In this document: piece after piece, positions 26,252 through 36,316 of the stretch
Layout of the letters: each line of letters begins with the position of its first letter
Numbering within the stretch: the stretch's first letter is position 1
Assembly: GCA_001570385.1 (NCBI GenBank)
Contig: BBYL01000022.1
Span: 1-64,000 of the forward strand
Direction of reading: 5' to 3'
DNA: 64,000 nt
Source of the DNA: Microtetraspora glauca
GTDB lineage: Bacteria > Actinomycetota > Actinomycetes > Streptosporangiales > Streptosporangiaceae
The notes under the pieces: model-generated
What the model saw: only the letters and a program-made list of their open reading frames with translations
What the model was told of the DNA's origin: nothing
Databases searched by the model: none
Program-made: the position numbers and the translations under genes

Positions 26252-26887
26252 TCAGGAGGGGCGGATGAGGCCGCGACGCGTGGCGACCGCCACGGCCGCC
26301 GTACGGGAGTCGACGCCGAGCTTGGCGTAGATGTGCACGAGATGCGTCTTGACGGTCGTCTCGCTGAGGAACATCCGCTTGCTGATCTGCCGGTTGGACA
26401 ACCCCTCCGCCACGTGGCCGAGCACCTCCAGCTCTCTCGGGCTCAGCGTGCCCTCGGGAGCGCGTACGCGGCCGAGCAGCCGGGAGGCGACGCTCGGCGC
26501 GAGCGCGCTGGCCCCGGTCGCGGCGGACCTGATCGCCGCGTGCAGTTCCTCGGAAGGGGCGTCCTTGAGCAGGTAGCCGGTCGCGCCCGCCTCGATGGCC
26601 GCGAGGATGTCGGCGTCGGTGTCGAACGTGGTGAGCACCAGGACCCTGGGGGTGCCGTCGCCCGTGACGATCCGCCGGGTGGCCTCGCTGCCGTGGATGC
26701 CGGGGCCGAGCCGCAGGTCCATCAGCACGACGTCCGGCCGCAACCGCGCCGCCTCGGCGACGCCCTCCTCGCCGTCGGCGGCCTCCCCGACCAGCTCGAA
26801 GTCCGGCTGGCCGAGCAGCATGGCCCTGATGCCGGAACGGACCACGGGATGGTCGTCCACCAACAGGATTCTGATCGTCGTACTCAT
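26252..26887 (-). CDS. NarL/FixJ-family response regulator
   Basis: A 211-residue regulator: receiver domain with D11-D12, phosphorylation site D57 in VVLMDLRLG, and LTTFDTDADI; C-terminal LuxR helix-turn-helix LSPRELEVLGHVAEGLSNRQISKRMFLSETTV-type region. It is coupled by a four-base overlap to the sensor kinase gene. The divergently transcribed ABC exporter beside the pair is the likely regulated target, as with many drug- or peptide-responding systems. Confidence 0.94.
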   Translation of the reverse strand: MSTTIRILLVDDHPVVRSGIRAMLLGQPDFELVGEAADGEEGVAEAARLRPDVVLMDLRLGPGIHGSEATRRIVTGDGTPRVLVLTTFDTDADILAAIEAGATGYLLKDAPSEELHAAIRSAATGASALAPSVASRLLGRVRAPEGTLSPRELEVLGHVAEGLSNRQISKRMFLSETTVKTHLVHIYAKLGVDSRTAAVAVATRRGLIRPS

Positions 26888-28089
26888 CGGTGACCCCCCG
26901 GAAGCGGCAGCGGCAGCGTCATCGCCACCGCCGTGCCCTCGCCCGGCGTGGACTCCACGGTGAGGGTGCCGCCGAGCGCGGCGGCGCGGTCGCGCATGAC
27001 GCGCAGGCCGTACCCGGTGCCGGGGCCGTCCGCGGGCGTGCGCGTGGGGTCGAATCCCCGGCCGTCGTCGAAGACGTCCAGCACGACGACGTCGCCCAGA
27101 TAGCTGAGGGTCACCCCCGCGTTGTCCGCGCCCGAGTGGCGGCTGACGTTGCCGAGCGCTCCCTGGGCGACCCGCAGCAGGGTCAGGTCGTAGGCGGGAG
27201 GCAGCTCCACCGGGTCGCCGGACACCTCGAAGCGCACCCTCGTCGGCGTCCGCGCCGCGGCCGAGTCGCTGATCCTGCGCAGCGCGGCGGCCAGCGACGA
27301 GTGCTGCAGCGCGGGCGGCGCGAGGGCGCGGACGAAGTTGCGCGCCTCCTCCAGGTTCTCCGCCGCCGCGCGCTCGGCCTCGATCACCCGTTCCTCCGCG
27401 ATCTCCGGCCGGGTGCCGAGGTCACGGCGGGCGGCCCGGAGCAGCAGGACGATGCTCGACATGCCCTGGGCGAGGGTGTCGTGGATCTCGCCGGCCAGTC
27501 GCTCCCGCTCGGCCAGCCTGGCGGCGTCGCCTTCGGCGCGGACCAGCCTCTCGCGCGTACGGACCAGGTCGTCGATCAGGAGCCGCCGCTGCTCGCTCTC
27601 GTGATAGAGCGCCTTGTAGACGAGCGCCATGAGGGTCGCCACGGCCGCGCCGATCACCGGGCCGATGACCTGGGGCGGGGTCAGCCCGCCCGCGTGCCAG
27701 CTCGCCGCCGCGACGGCGGCCCCGGTCAGCACGACGACCCCGGGGATGGCCGCCGGCAGGCGCAGCAGGTGGAGGTAGGCGAAGAACAACGGGAAGGCCA
27801 GCCAGACGAAACTCGGCGCGGCCAGTGCGAGCGCCGCCCACGCGAGCGTCACCACCACCAGCCAGATCCGGCCGAGGATCAGGTGCGTACGCCCTCCGAA
27901 GTCGGGCAGCCGCGACTCGACGAAGATCGCCGTCCCGTAGAAGACGCCCAGCAGGACGCCTCCGGCCGCCACGGCCGTACGGCCCTCCTGCACGACGGCG
28001 AGGACGGCGAGCACGAGCAGCACCGCGAAGGTGCCGTGGATGGCCCACCTGAGCAGCCGCAACGCCGGAGGGAACGGAAAGTCAATCAT
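26884..28089 (-). CDS. Sensor histidine kinase partnered with ABC exporter
   Basis: A 401-residue HisKA_3 kinase. Residues 1-165 form about five to six membrane segments without a large outside domain (an intramembrane-sensing layout). The dimerisation helix ERERLAGEIHDTLAQGMSSIV carries the phospho-histidine, and the ATP-binding domain has LLRVAQGALGNVSRHS and GTGYGLRVMRDRAAAL. The first gene of the kinase-regulator operon; its promoter shares the 28090-28281 gap with the exporter genes. Confidence 0.94.
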   Translation of the reverse strand: MIDFPFPPALRLLRWAIHGTFAVLLVLAVLAVVQEGRTAVAAGGVLLGVFYGTAIFVESRLPDFGGRTHLILGRIWLVVVTLAWAALALAAPSFVWLAFPLFFAYLHLLRLPAAIPGVVVLTGAAVAAASWHAGGLTPPQVIGPVIGAAVATLMALVYKALYHESEQRRLLIDDLVRTRERLVRAEGDAARLAERERLAGEIHDTLAQGMSSIVLLLRAARRDLGTRPEIAEERVIEAERAAAENLEEARNFVRALAPPALQHSSLAAALRRISDSAAARTPTRVRFEVSGDPVELPPAYDLTLLRVAQGALGNVSRHSGADNAGVTLSYLGDVVVLDVFDDGRGFDPTRTPADGPGTGYGLRVMRDRAAALGGTLTVESTPGEGTAVAMTLPLPLPGGHR

Positions 28090-28281
28090 GTCTCACTCAG
28101 CGTAGGTCACGCCGGATCCGGTTCCGTATCTTCCGCATCGTCCGAAAGGTGTATTCCGGCGTGCCCCAAGGGACGACCCGCGGCCGCTCGTCCTCACGAT
28201 GTGCCGGACCCGCTCCCCGTCCCAGGCTGGACACCGACCGAGAGACCGAACCACCAAACCACCGCCGGGGAGACACACGCC

Positions 28282-29324
28282 GTGTTCGTGGCACTGAGAG
28301 ATCTACGCTTCGCCAAGGGACGATTCGCCCTGATGGGGGCCGTCGTCCTGCTCATCACCCTGCTCGTGACGATGTTGTCCGGCCTGACCGCCGGGCTCGC
28401 CCGGGAGAACATCTCCGCCATCACGGAGCTGCCCGCGGACCGCGTCGTCTTCGCCGCCTCCGGGGACTCCGCGCCCTCGTTCTCCGACAGCCGCGTCACC
28501 GACACGATGTGGCGGGAATGGCAGCGGGTCCCCGGCGTCTCCACCGCCGAGCGGCTGGGGATCACCATGGGCCGGGTCGCCTCCGGCGAGCGCGGCACGG
28601 GCGCCGCCGTCTTCGGCGTCGAGAACGTCCGGGACGGCGAGGTGGTCCTCTCCTCCGGCCTGGCCGAGGAACTGGGCGGGGAACCGGGTGGGAAGCACAC
28701 CACGGTGCGGATCTCCGGGCAGGACTTCACCGTCTCCGCTACCGCGGGGGCCGCCTCGTACAGCCATGCCCCCGTGGCCTGGATCAGCATCGGCGACTGG
28801 CAGCGGACCGCCGGGCAGGACGCCGTCGCCACCGTGATCACGCTGCGCACCTCGGGGGATCCCGATCTCGCCGCCGCCGACACGCGCCTGGGCACCGTGA
28901 CCGTGGACCGGGACGACGCGCCCGCCGCCATCGGCTCGTTCTCGTCGGAGAACGGCTCCCTGCAGCTCATGCGGGGGTTCCTGTTCGCGATCTCCGCGCT
29001 GGTCATCGGCGCGTTCTTCACCGTGTGGACGATCCAGCGCCGCGGCGACGTGGCCGTTCTGAAGGCGCTCGGCGCGAGCACGGGCTACCTGCTGCGGGAC
29101 GCGCTCGCCCAGGCCGTCGTCGTGCTGCTGCTGGGCGCGGGGATCGGCGGGGCGCTCGGCGCGGGAGCCGGCGCCCTGGCCGGGGACGCGGTCCCGTTCG
29201 TCCTGTCCGCCGCAACCACCGCCGTTCCGGTGGCCGTGATGATCCTGCTCGGCGCGGCCGGCGCCGCGCTGGCCATCCGCAAGATCACTTCAGTCGACCC
29301 TCTGACCGCGCTTGGAGCCTCCCG

Positions 29325-29328
<4 letters not shown>
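28282..29328 (+). CDS. ABC transporter permease, FtsX/MacB type
   Basis: A 348-residue permease. One transmembrane helix near residues 12-35, an extracytoplasmic domain (about 40-225), then three helices (about 235-255, 285-310, 315-340), the FtsX/MacB four-helix pattern. It contains GDVAVLKALGASTGYLLRDAL, the cytoplasmic coupling segment, and ends with the classical P-L-T-A-L sequence. The GTG at 28282 follows GGGGAG. Works with the downstream ATPase to export or dislodge a hydrophobic compound; the kinase-regulator pair beside it suggests induction by that compound. Confidence 0.92.
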
Positions 29329-31062
<1,734 letters not shown>

Positions 31063-31070
31063 GGGAATCG

Positions 31071-31106
31071 ACCCCCGCCGGCGTGTCACGACACATCGGC
31101 GGGGGT
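31071..31106 (+). terminator. Stem-loop terminator after mdh
   Basis: ACCCCCGCCG (31071-31080) pairs perfectly with CGGCGGGGGT (31097-31106); the intervening bases contain a second stem GTGTC/GACAC. It lies 9 bases after the mdh stop and is followed by a short CTTCCCG stretch, not a T tract. It also lies 3' of the converging nuclease gene and may serve both. Confidence 0.8.
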
Positions 31107-31146
31107 CTTCCCGTCTCGCGGTCCGCGCCTCAGGCGCGGGACGCGG

Positions 31147-33504
31147 TCAGTGCCTGATCCGTACGACCTGGGGGTCGTGGTCGCTGGCCTGGTCCGCGAA
31201 CTCCGCGTTGACGTGGACGATGTCGTAGTCCACGCGGGCGCTCAGCGACCGGGAGACCAGGATGTGGTCGATCGCCTGCGAGTTGCCCTGGTACACGTAG
31301 GTGTACCGCTCGGCGGGCGCGAGAGTGCGCGGCAGGTCGACGAGCCAGCCGTCCGCGCCCACGAGGATGTCCGTCGTGGTGGAGAACTCGAAGTCGTTCA
31401 GGTCTCCGAGCACGACCACTCCGGCGTCCCGGTCGATCTTCTTGATCTCGTCCACGAAGCCGCGGACGGCGGTCGCCTGGGCGTGCCGCTGGACCTCGCT
31501 CAGCCGGGCCGGTGGCTGGTAGCGGCCCATCAGCGGCTGGTCCTCGCCCTTGCTGGCGAAGTGGTTGGCGATCACGATGATCCGCTTGCCCCGGTAGGTG
31601 AACTCACCGGCGAGTGGCTTGCGCGAGCCCGCGAACGCCGCGTTGGACGGGTCGATCAGGCCCGGGGAGAGCGTGAGCTCGGCGCGGTTGCCGTGCCGCC
31701 TGACGCCGGTCGCCGTCGTGGCGTCGCCCGCTCCCCGGTCGTTGAACTTCAGCCCCTTGCCCTCGTTGAACAGGAAGCCGACCCGGATGTTGCCGCCCTT
31801 CTCGCCGCCGTTGGTGCCGTCGACGGGGTCGATCTGCCGGTAGTCGTACGTCGGACCGCCCGCGGCGGCGATGGCCGCGATCAGCTTGGCGTACGTCTGG
31901 TCGGCGGCGACCACGCCGTCGTTCGTGCCGCCGCTGTTGTCCTGGATCTCCTCGACGGCCACGATGTCCGGCGAGGACAGGTTCGTGACGATGCCCTTGG
32001 CCAGCCGGGCGAACTTCTCGTCCGGGTCCGACGGGTCGAGGTTCTCCACGTTGTACGTCGCGATCGACAGCTCGCCGTTGCGGTCGGCGCGGGTCACCTC
32101 GGGGGTGATGCCGCCGCTCGTCACGGCGGGGGTGCGCAGCGCCTGGATCCGGTAGTTGCCGAAGCCCGAGCTCATCACGCCGTCGACCGCGCCGGGGACG
32201 CGGTCGCCCACGTTGGCCACGGGCATCGGGGCCAGGTCGTCGTCGAGGATGATCCGCTTGCCGTTCTGGTCGGCGTAGCCGCCGTAGAGGACGCCCCCGC
32301 GCGGGCTGCGCAGCCCTCCCTGCCCGCCGGGCAGGACCGTGATCTCGTTGAAGGAGTTGGTCGGCCCGACGACCTCGGAGTCGGCGACCCGGACCAGCAT
32401 CCCCTCCAGCGCCTCGTAGAAATCGAGGGCGTTCGCCGTGGGGTCGAAGGCGCTCGCGGCCTCGACGTCGCCGGGCTCGTCGGTGCGGGCGAGGTCGGGG
32501 GCGACCTTGCCGCCGGGGCCGATCAGGACCGTGGACGGCAGCGGGTTGCCGTGCCCGACCACGGTCACCGTGGGAGCGTTCAGCTCGGTGAGCGAGAGCT
32601 GGGAGCCACTCGACCGGTATTCGGTGACCGTCCCCCCGACCCGTACGGCGTCCCCGACCGCGACGCCCGCGGGCTTGTCGTCGGTGAAGACGTAGACGCC
32701 CTCGCTGGTGGCCGGGTCGGCGTCGGCCTCGTCGTCGGGCTCCTGGAAGTAGAAGCCCTTCGGCCCGACCGCGGTGACGATGCCGGTGATGTCCTTGACG
32801 GTCCGGCCCTCGTGCAGCGAGACGTGGCCGGCGCCCTGGATCTCGTGGATCGTGGTCGGCGGGGGTCCCGCCTTTCCTGAACCGCGCGGGTTGGGGGCGG
32901 CCACGGTGAAGTCGGCCGAGTTGTCGTCCGTGTCGGCGCCGCCGCGCACGGCGGCCGTGGTGTTCGACAGGGCGGGCGTCGCCTTCGTCTCGAAGTCGTT
33001 CGCGTTGCCGTACCCGACGAAGTCGACGACGCCGGGGGCCTTGTCGCAGTCGGCGCCGCAGGTCAGCTCGGCGGTGCCGGAGACGAGGGCGACCTTGCCG
33101 TTGGCTCCGGCCATGGGGATGGTGCCGAAGACGTTCACGTCGGGCAGGTCGACGGTTCCGCCGGTGCCGGCCGCCTCCTGCACCAGGTAGTGCCTGCCGG
33201 GGCCGATCACGCCCTTGAGCCGCGTGACCTGCCACGAGGTGCCCATCGCGGACGCGTACTGGACGCTCCAGCCGTCGACGTCCACGGGGTCGGCACTCGC
33301 GTTGTAGAGCTCGATGAAGTCGTTCCTGTAGGTCGCGCCGACGTTCCCTCCGCCGCCGTAGACCTGACTGATGACGACGGCGGCCGACGCCGCGGCGGCG
33401 GGGACGGCCGTGAGGACCGCGACGGAGGCGGGCACGGAGACGAGCGCCGCCGCGAGCAGGGCCGCGGAGGCGCGCTTGACACTGGGCACGAAGGATCTCC
33501 TCAT
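31147..33504 (-). CDS. Secreted nuclease: lamin-tail domain plus EEP nuclease (ExeM/NucH-like)
   Basis: A 785-residue exported protein. The signal peptide (about 1-42, ending AAAASA) is followed by a lamin-tail/LTD domain (VVISQVYGGGGN, FIELYNAS, about 43-195), an OB-fold-like middle (about 215-455, with ITGIVTAVGPKGFYFQEP), and the endonuclease/exonuclease/phosphatase domain (about 470-785). The latter shows IATYNVENL, VAVEEIQDN, ANHFASKG, LGDLNDFEF and the terminal SDHDPQVVR, the full catalytic set. Probable role: degrading extracellular DNA for nutrients. Stands alone. Confidence 0.93.
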   Translation of the reverse strand: MRRSFVPSVKRASAALLAAALVSVPASVAVLTAVPAAAASAAVVISQVYGGGGNVGATYRNDFIELYNASADPVDVDGWSVQYASAMGTSWQVTRLKGVIGPGRHYLVQEAAGTGGTVDLPDVNVFGTIPMAGANGKVALVSGTAELTCGADCDKAPGVVDFVGYGNANDFETKATPALSNTTAAVRGGADTDDNSADFTVAAPNPRGSGKAGPPPTTIHEIQGAGHVSLHEGRTVKDITGIVTAVGPKGFYFQEPDDEADADPATSEGVYVFTDDKPAGVAVGDAVRVGGTVTEYRSSGSQLSLTELNAPTVTVVGHGNPLPSTVLIGPGGKVAPDLARTDEPGDVEAASAFDPTANALDFYEALEGMLVRVADSEVVGPTNSFNEITVLPGGQGGLRSPRGGVLYGGYADQNGKRIILDDDLAPMPVANVGDRVPGAVDGVMSSGFGNYRIQALRTPAVTSGGITPEVTRADRNGELSIATYNVENLDPSDPDEKFARLAKGIVTNLSSPDIVAVEEIQDNSGGTNDGVVAADQTYAKLIAAIAAAGGPTYDYRQIDPVDGTNGGEKGGNIRVGFLFNEGKGLKFNDRGAGDATTATGVRRHGNRAELTLSPGLIDPSNAAFAGSRKPLAGEFTYRGKRIIVIANHFASKGEDQPLMGRYQPPARLSEVQRHAQATAVRGFVDEIKKIDRDAGVVVLGDLNDFEFSTTTDILVGADGWLVDLPRTLAPAERYTYVYQGNSQAIDHILVSRSLSARVDYDIVHVNAEFADQASDHDPQVVRIRH

Positions 33505-33657
33505 GACGGGGACAGATCATTCGTAGCGCCTCGCGGCGATTCACGTCATTGACACCATTTGCCATGTATGTGAGAAGGAGTTGAACGTTGATGCGGAGTT
33601 GTGATCAACCGAACGGGCGAGCCGCCGATCTAATCCATGGGGAGAGAGGGGAAGCTC

Positions 33658-34683
33658 ATGAACACGATGACCCGGCCGGCCGCACGGGTGCCGGCCCGCC
33701 TCGCGATCGCCGCGCTGGCCCTGGGAACGCTGGGGGCCGTGGGAGCGCCGGCCACGGCGGCCCAGGCACAGACGCAGGCGCAGGCGCAGGCGCAGGCGCG
33801 GGCGCGGGCAGGCGCGCACGACATGATCAGGTACGCCTCCGTCAAGGGATGTCCCGACAAGGAGTACGGCAACACGCCCTGTGGCTCGTGGCGGCTCAGC
33901 ATGCACAGCGGGAAGGTCATGCCGCTGTCCGACGCGCTCGTCTGGCCGCGTGACGCCAAGGGCAAGAGCGTCGAGTACATGGCGGCGCCCATCGCGGTCA
34001 GCGGCGACGGCCGCTCCGTGGCGTACTTCCGCAAGAGCGACCGCCGGCTCGTCGTGCGCGAGGTGGGCGGCGCGGTCCACGTGATGCCCAGGATCAAGGG
34101 CCTGAGCATGGTGTCGGCCGGGATCAGCCTGTCGCAGGACGGCGGGCACCTGCTGCTCGACTACTACGACGCCAAGGACGACCGGCAGCCGAGCCGCGTG
34201 TACGACGTGTCAGACCCGGGCCAGGGCACGGCCCTGCCCGCGGCCGCCGTCAACGCGAGCTTCAGCGGTGACGGCGAGAGCGTCCTCGCCGAGCTCGGCA
34301 CCGAGGACAACACCACCGCGCTGGTCGCCTACGACAGCTCGGGGACCGAGCTGGCCCGGATCGAGCCGCCGCAGGTCGTCGTGAACAACTCGCCGCGCGC
34401 GCTGTCGTCCGACGGCCGTACCGTCGCCGTCTTCGCCGGATCGAGTCTCAAGCTGTACGACATGGCCACCGACCAGCTCGTCCGGAGCCTCCGCGTCAAG
34501 CTGCCCGGCAAGACCGCGCCCTACATGGTCGACTGGACCGGCGAGCACGAGGTCACCGTGCACATCGACCGGGGGAAGAGCATGTGGATCGGGGAGTTCG
34601 ACACCGAGACCGGGGCCGGCAAGGTCAGGGACACCTACTCGCTGCCGAAGGACGCGTACACCTTCGCGGCCTGCGGCGGTTGA
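33658..34683 (+). CDS. Secreted beta-propeller-like protein of unknown function
   Basis: A 341-residue exported protein. After a signal peptide (about 1-37) comes an AQAQTQAQAQAQARARA low-complexity stretch encoded by tandem CAGGCG-type hexamers, then repeated strand patterns with ALSSDGRTVAVF and AVSGDGRSVAYF motifs and YD(M/S)-type blade ends, typical of WD40/PD40-like propellers. Two cysteines (GCPDKEYGNTPC) near residue 65 could form a disulphide. No catalytic motif is visible. The ATG at 33658 follows GAGAGGGGAAG. It converges with, and is overlapped on the other strand by, the DUF998-like frame. Confidence 0.75.
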   Translation: MNTMTRPAARVPARLAIAALALGTLGAVGAPATAAQAQTQAQAQAQARARAGAHDMIRYASVKGCPDKEYGNTPCGSWRLSMHSGKVMPLSDALVWPRDAKGKSVEYMAAPIAVSGDGRSVAYFRKSDRRLVVREVGGAVHVMPRIKGLSMVSAGISLSQDGGHLLLDYYDAKDDRQPSRVYDVSDPGQGTALPAAAVNASFSGDGESVLAELGTEDNTTALVAYDSSGTELARIEPPQVVVNNSPRALSSDGRTVAVFAGSSLKLYDMATDQLVRSLRVKLPGKTAPYMVDWTGEHEVTVHIDRGKSMWIGEFDTETGAGKVRDTYSLPKDAYTFAACGG

Positions 34684-35244
34684 CGACGCCCCCGCGAGCA
34701 GCGCCATCGCGAACAGCGCGACCACCTCGGATACGACCGTCAGACGCTGGGTGAGACCCGCGGGCACCGCTCCCGGGTCGAGCCCCACCGCCCGCACCGC
34801 GTACGGCACCGTCACGAGGACGAGCGACCCGATCCCGATCAGGCTGAGGGCGTGGACGAGGCGCGATCCGGTCCGCCTGGCCACGAGCAGGCCCGCCAGC
34901 GGCATGCAGACGAACGCCACGAACGCGGCGCAGCGATGGATCTCGCCGGACATCGAGAGGGACTCACCCGGCCGGTCGGTGGGGAAGCCCGCGACCAGCA
35001 GCATGCAGCCGGCCCATCCGCCGACCAGCAGCGCCGCCCTGTGCTCCAGGCGCGCGAGCCGTACGGCGTGGGCGGCGGCTCCCAGCGCGAGCAGCGACAG
35101 CGACGCGGGCAGCAGCCAGCCGTGCGGCGTGAACACGTAGTCACTGATCATGTCCTGGAGGGGGTTGAGTCCGGAGAGGAGGTGCAGAAGCACCATCCCC
35201 GCCGCACCAGTGATAATCGCCGCATATCCCAACACGATGCCCAT
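34210..35244 (-). CDS. DUF998-like membrane protein with antisense read-through tail
   Basis: The N-terminal 187 residues have the DUF998 layout: six hydrophobic segments beginning GYAAIITGAAGMVLLHLL, with the conserved MISDYVFTPHGWLLP after the first and FPTDRPGESLSMSGEIHRCAAF in the middle. DUF998 proteins end at about 190-200 residues, but here the frame stays open to 34210, running 474 bases antisense through the converging secreted-protein gene. The extra 155 residues are hydrophilic and look like a shadow translation. Function unknown. Either the native stop was lost or the tail is not part of a stable protein. Confidence 0.7.
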   Translation of the reverse strand: MGIVLGYAAIITGAAGMVLLHLLSGLNPLQDMISDYVFTPHGWLLPASLSLLALGAAAHAVRLARLEHRAALLVGGWAGCMLLVAGFPTDRPGESLSMSGEIHRCAAFVAFVCMPLAGLLVARRTGSRLVHALSLIGIGSLVLVTVPYAVRAVGLDPGAVPAGLTQRLTVVSEVVALFAMALLAGASSTAAGREGVRVLRQRVGVPDLAGPGLGVELPDPHALPPVDVHGDLVLAGPVDHVGRGLAGQLDAEAPDELVGGHVVQLETRSGEDGDGTAVGRQRARRVVHDDLRRLDPGQLGPRAVVGDQRGGVVLGAELGEDALAVTAEARVDGGRGQGRALARV

Positions 35245-35356
35245 GACTCATCACTGTGGCCAGGAGATCGTCTTCCTCCCATCGGAGATCGGCCGGACGC
35301 GTCCCCGACTCTCCCCCTAGGGATGTCCGGGTCGGCCCTCCGGGTTCAGGCCGCGC

Positions 35357-36316
35357 CTAGCTCGTGGCGGCCATGTACCACCGGGCGTGACCGTCCCCCC
35401 GCGTCAGCGAGTCGAGCCGTCTGGGCAGCTCCTGCCTGGAGAAGGGATCGCCGGAGGCGTTGCGGATGTGGATGCCGACGGCGTACATGTCCCTGACCTC
35501 CATCAGGGTGCTGTATCCGGGCCAGTGCCGCAGATCCGAGCCGTACGCGTGGGCGAACGCGTCCACCTCGGCCGCGGTCAGGCCGAACCGGCGCTGCCCG
35601 TGATAGGTGTGCACGAGGTCCCATTCGCGGGGCCCCACGGCGACGCCGTCCCAGTCGCACAGCACGACGTGGCCGTCCTGGCAGCGCAGCAGGTTGTCGA
35701 TCCACGCGTCGCCGTGCAGCAGCACGGGCGGCCCGGTCTCCAGTGCCTGCCAGCCCCAGGTGAGGTGCTCGATCCGGTCGCTCAGCCAGGCCCGCTGACC
35801 CGGCGTCAGCACCTCGGCGCGATGCTCGACCGCGTGCCGCACCTCGGCCAGCGGGTCGGTGAGACGGCGCAGCGCCATCGGCGGCACCGGCTCCTTGTGC
35901 AGGTTGCGCAGCACCCGGCCGAGCTCGCGCGTGGTCGGGCGGCCCCGCGACCGGACGTACCGCCAGAAGGTGACCGCACGCCCCGCGTGGACGATCGGCT
36001 GGCCCGGGATCTCGTCCACCGGCCGGACGGTCGGGAAACCGCGGTCGGCGAGCCAGCGGGCGACGGCCAGGACCACGGGCAGCCGGGTCAGCGCGTCCGG
36101 GGCCGTGGCGATTCGCACGACCATGTCGCCGCGCAGCTTGAACACGGCGTTGCTGCGCAGCCGCATGAGCTGCGCTCCCCCGGCGTCCACCCCGATCTGG
36201 CGGCACACGTCCCGCAGCACGGTGTACGCCTCGTCGGACAGTGACGACTCGCTCGACGACGTGTTCGACGACGTGTTCGACGACATGCCGGGTGACAGGT
36301 TCGCGGAAAGGTTCAT
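35357..36316 (-). CDS. APH/choline-kinase-fold phosphotransferase
   Basis: A 319-residue kinase of the aminoglycoside-phosphotransferase fold. HGDAWIDNLL (the HGDxxxxN catalytic loop, about residue 208) and CDWDGVAVGPREWDL (metal-binding D) are intact; VVRIAT suggests the N-lobe. The first 27 residues are a serine/asparagine-rich tail with a SSNT repeat, encoded by a short tandem repeat at about 36250-36285. Its start overlaps the stop of the XRE/TPR regulator gene by four bases, so the two form an operon. The substrate is not predictable; drug resistance is not implied. Confidence 0.85.
   Translation of the reverse strand: MNLSANLSPGMSSNTSSNTSSSESSLSDEAYTVLRDVCRQIGVDAGGAQLMRLRSNAVFKLRGDMVVRIATAPDALTRLPVVLAVARWLADRGFPTVRPVDEIPGQPIVHAGRAVTFWRYVRSRGRPTTRELGRVLRNLHKEPVPPMALRRLTDPLAEVRHAVEHRAEVLTPGQRAWLSDRIEHLTWGWQALETGPPVLLHGDAWIDNLLRCQDGHVVLCDWDGVAVGPREWDLVHTYHGQRRFGLTAAEVDAFAHAYGSDLRHWPGYSTLMEVRDMYAVGIHIRNASGDPFSRQELPRRLDSLTRGDGHARWYMAATS

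Noticed and set aside
31150-32880. Plus-strand frame over the nuclease gene
   Set aside because: Antisense shadow of the secreted nuclease, which has complete catalytic motifs and a signal peptide.
35357-36316. Antibiotic-resistance kinase
   Set aside because: The APH fold alone does not show an aminoglycoside substrate; sequence is closer to general kinases of unknown substrate and it is operonic with a regulator.
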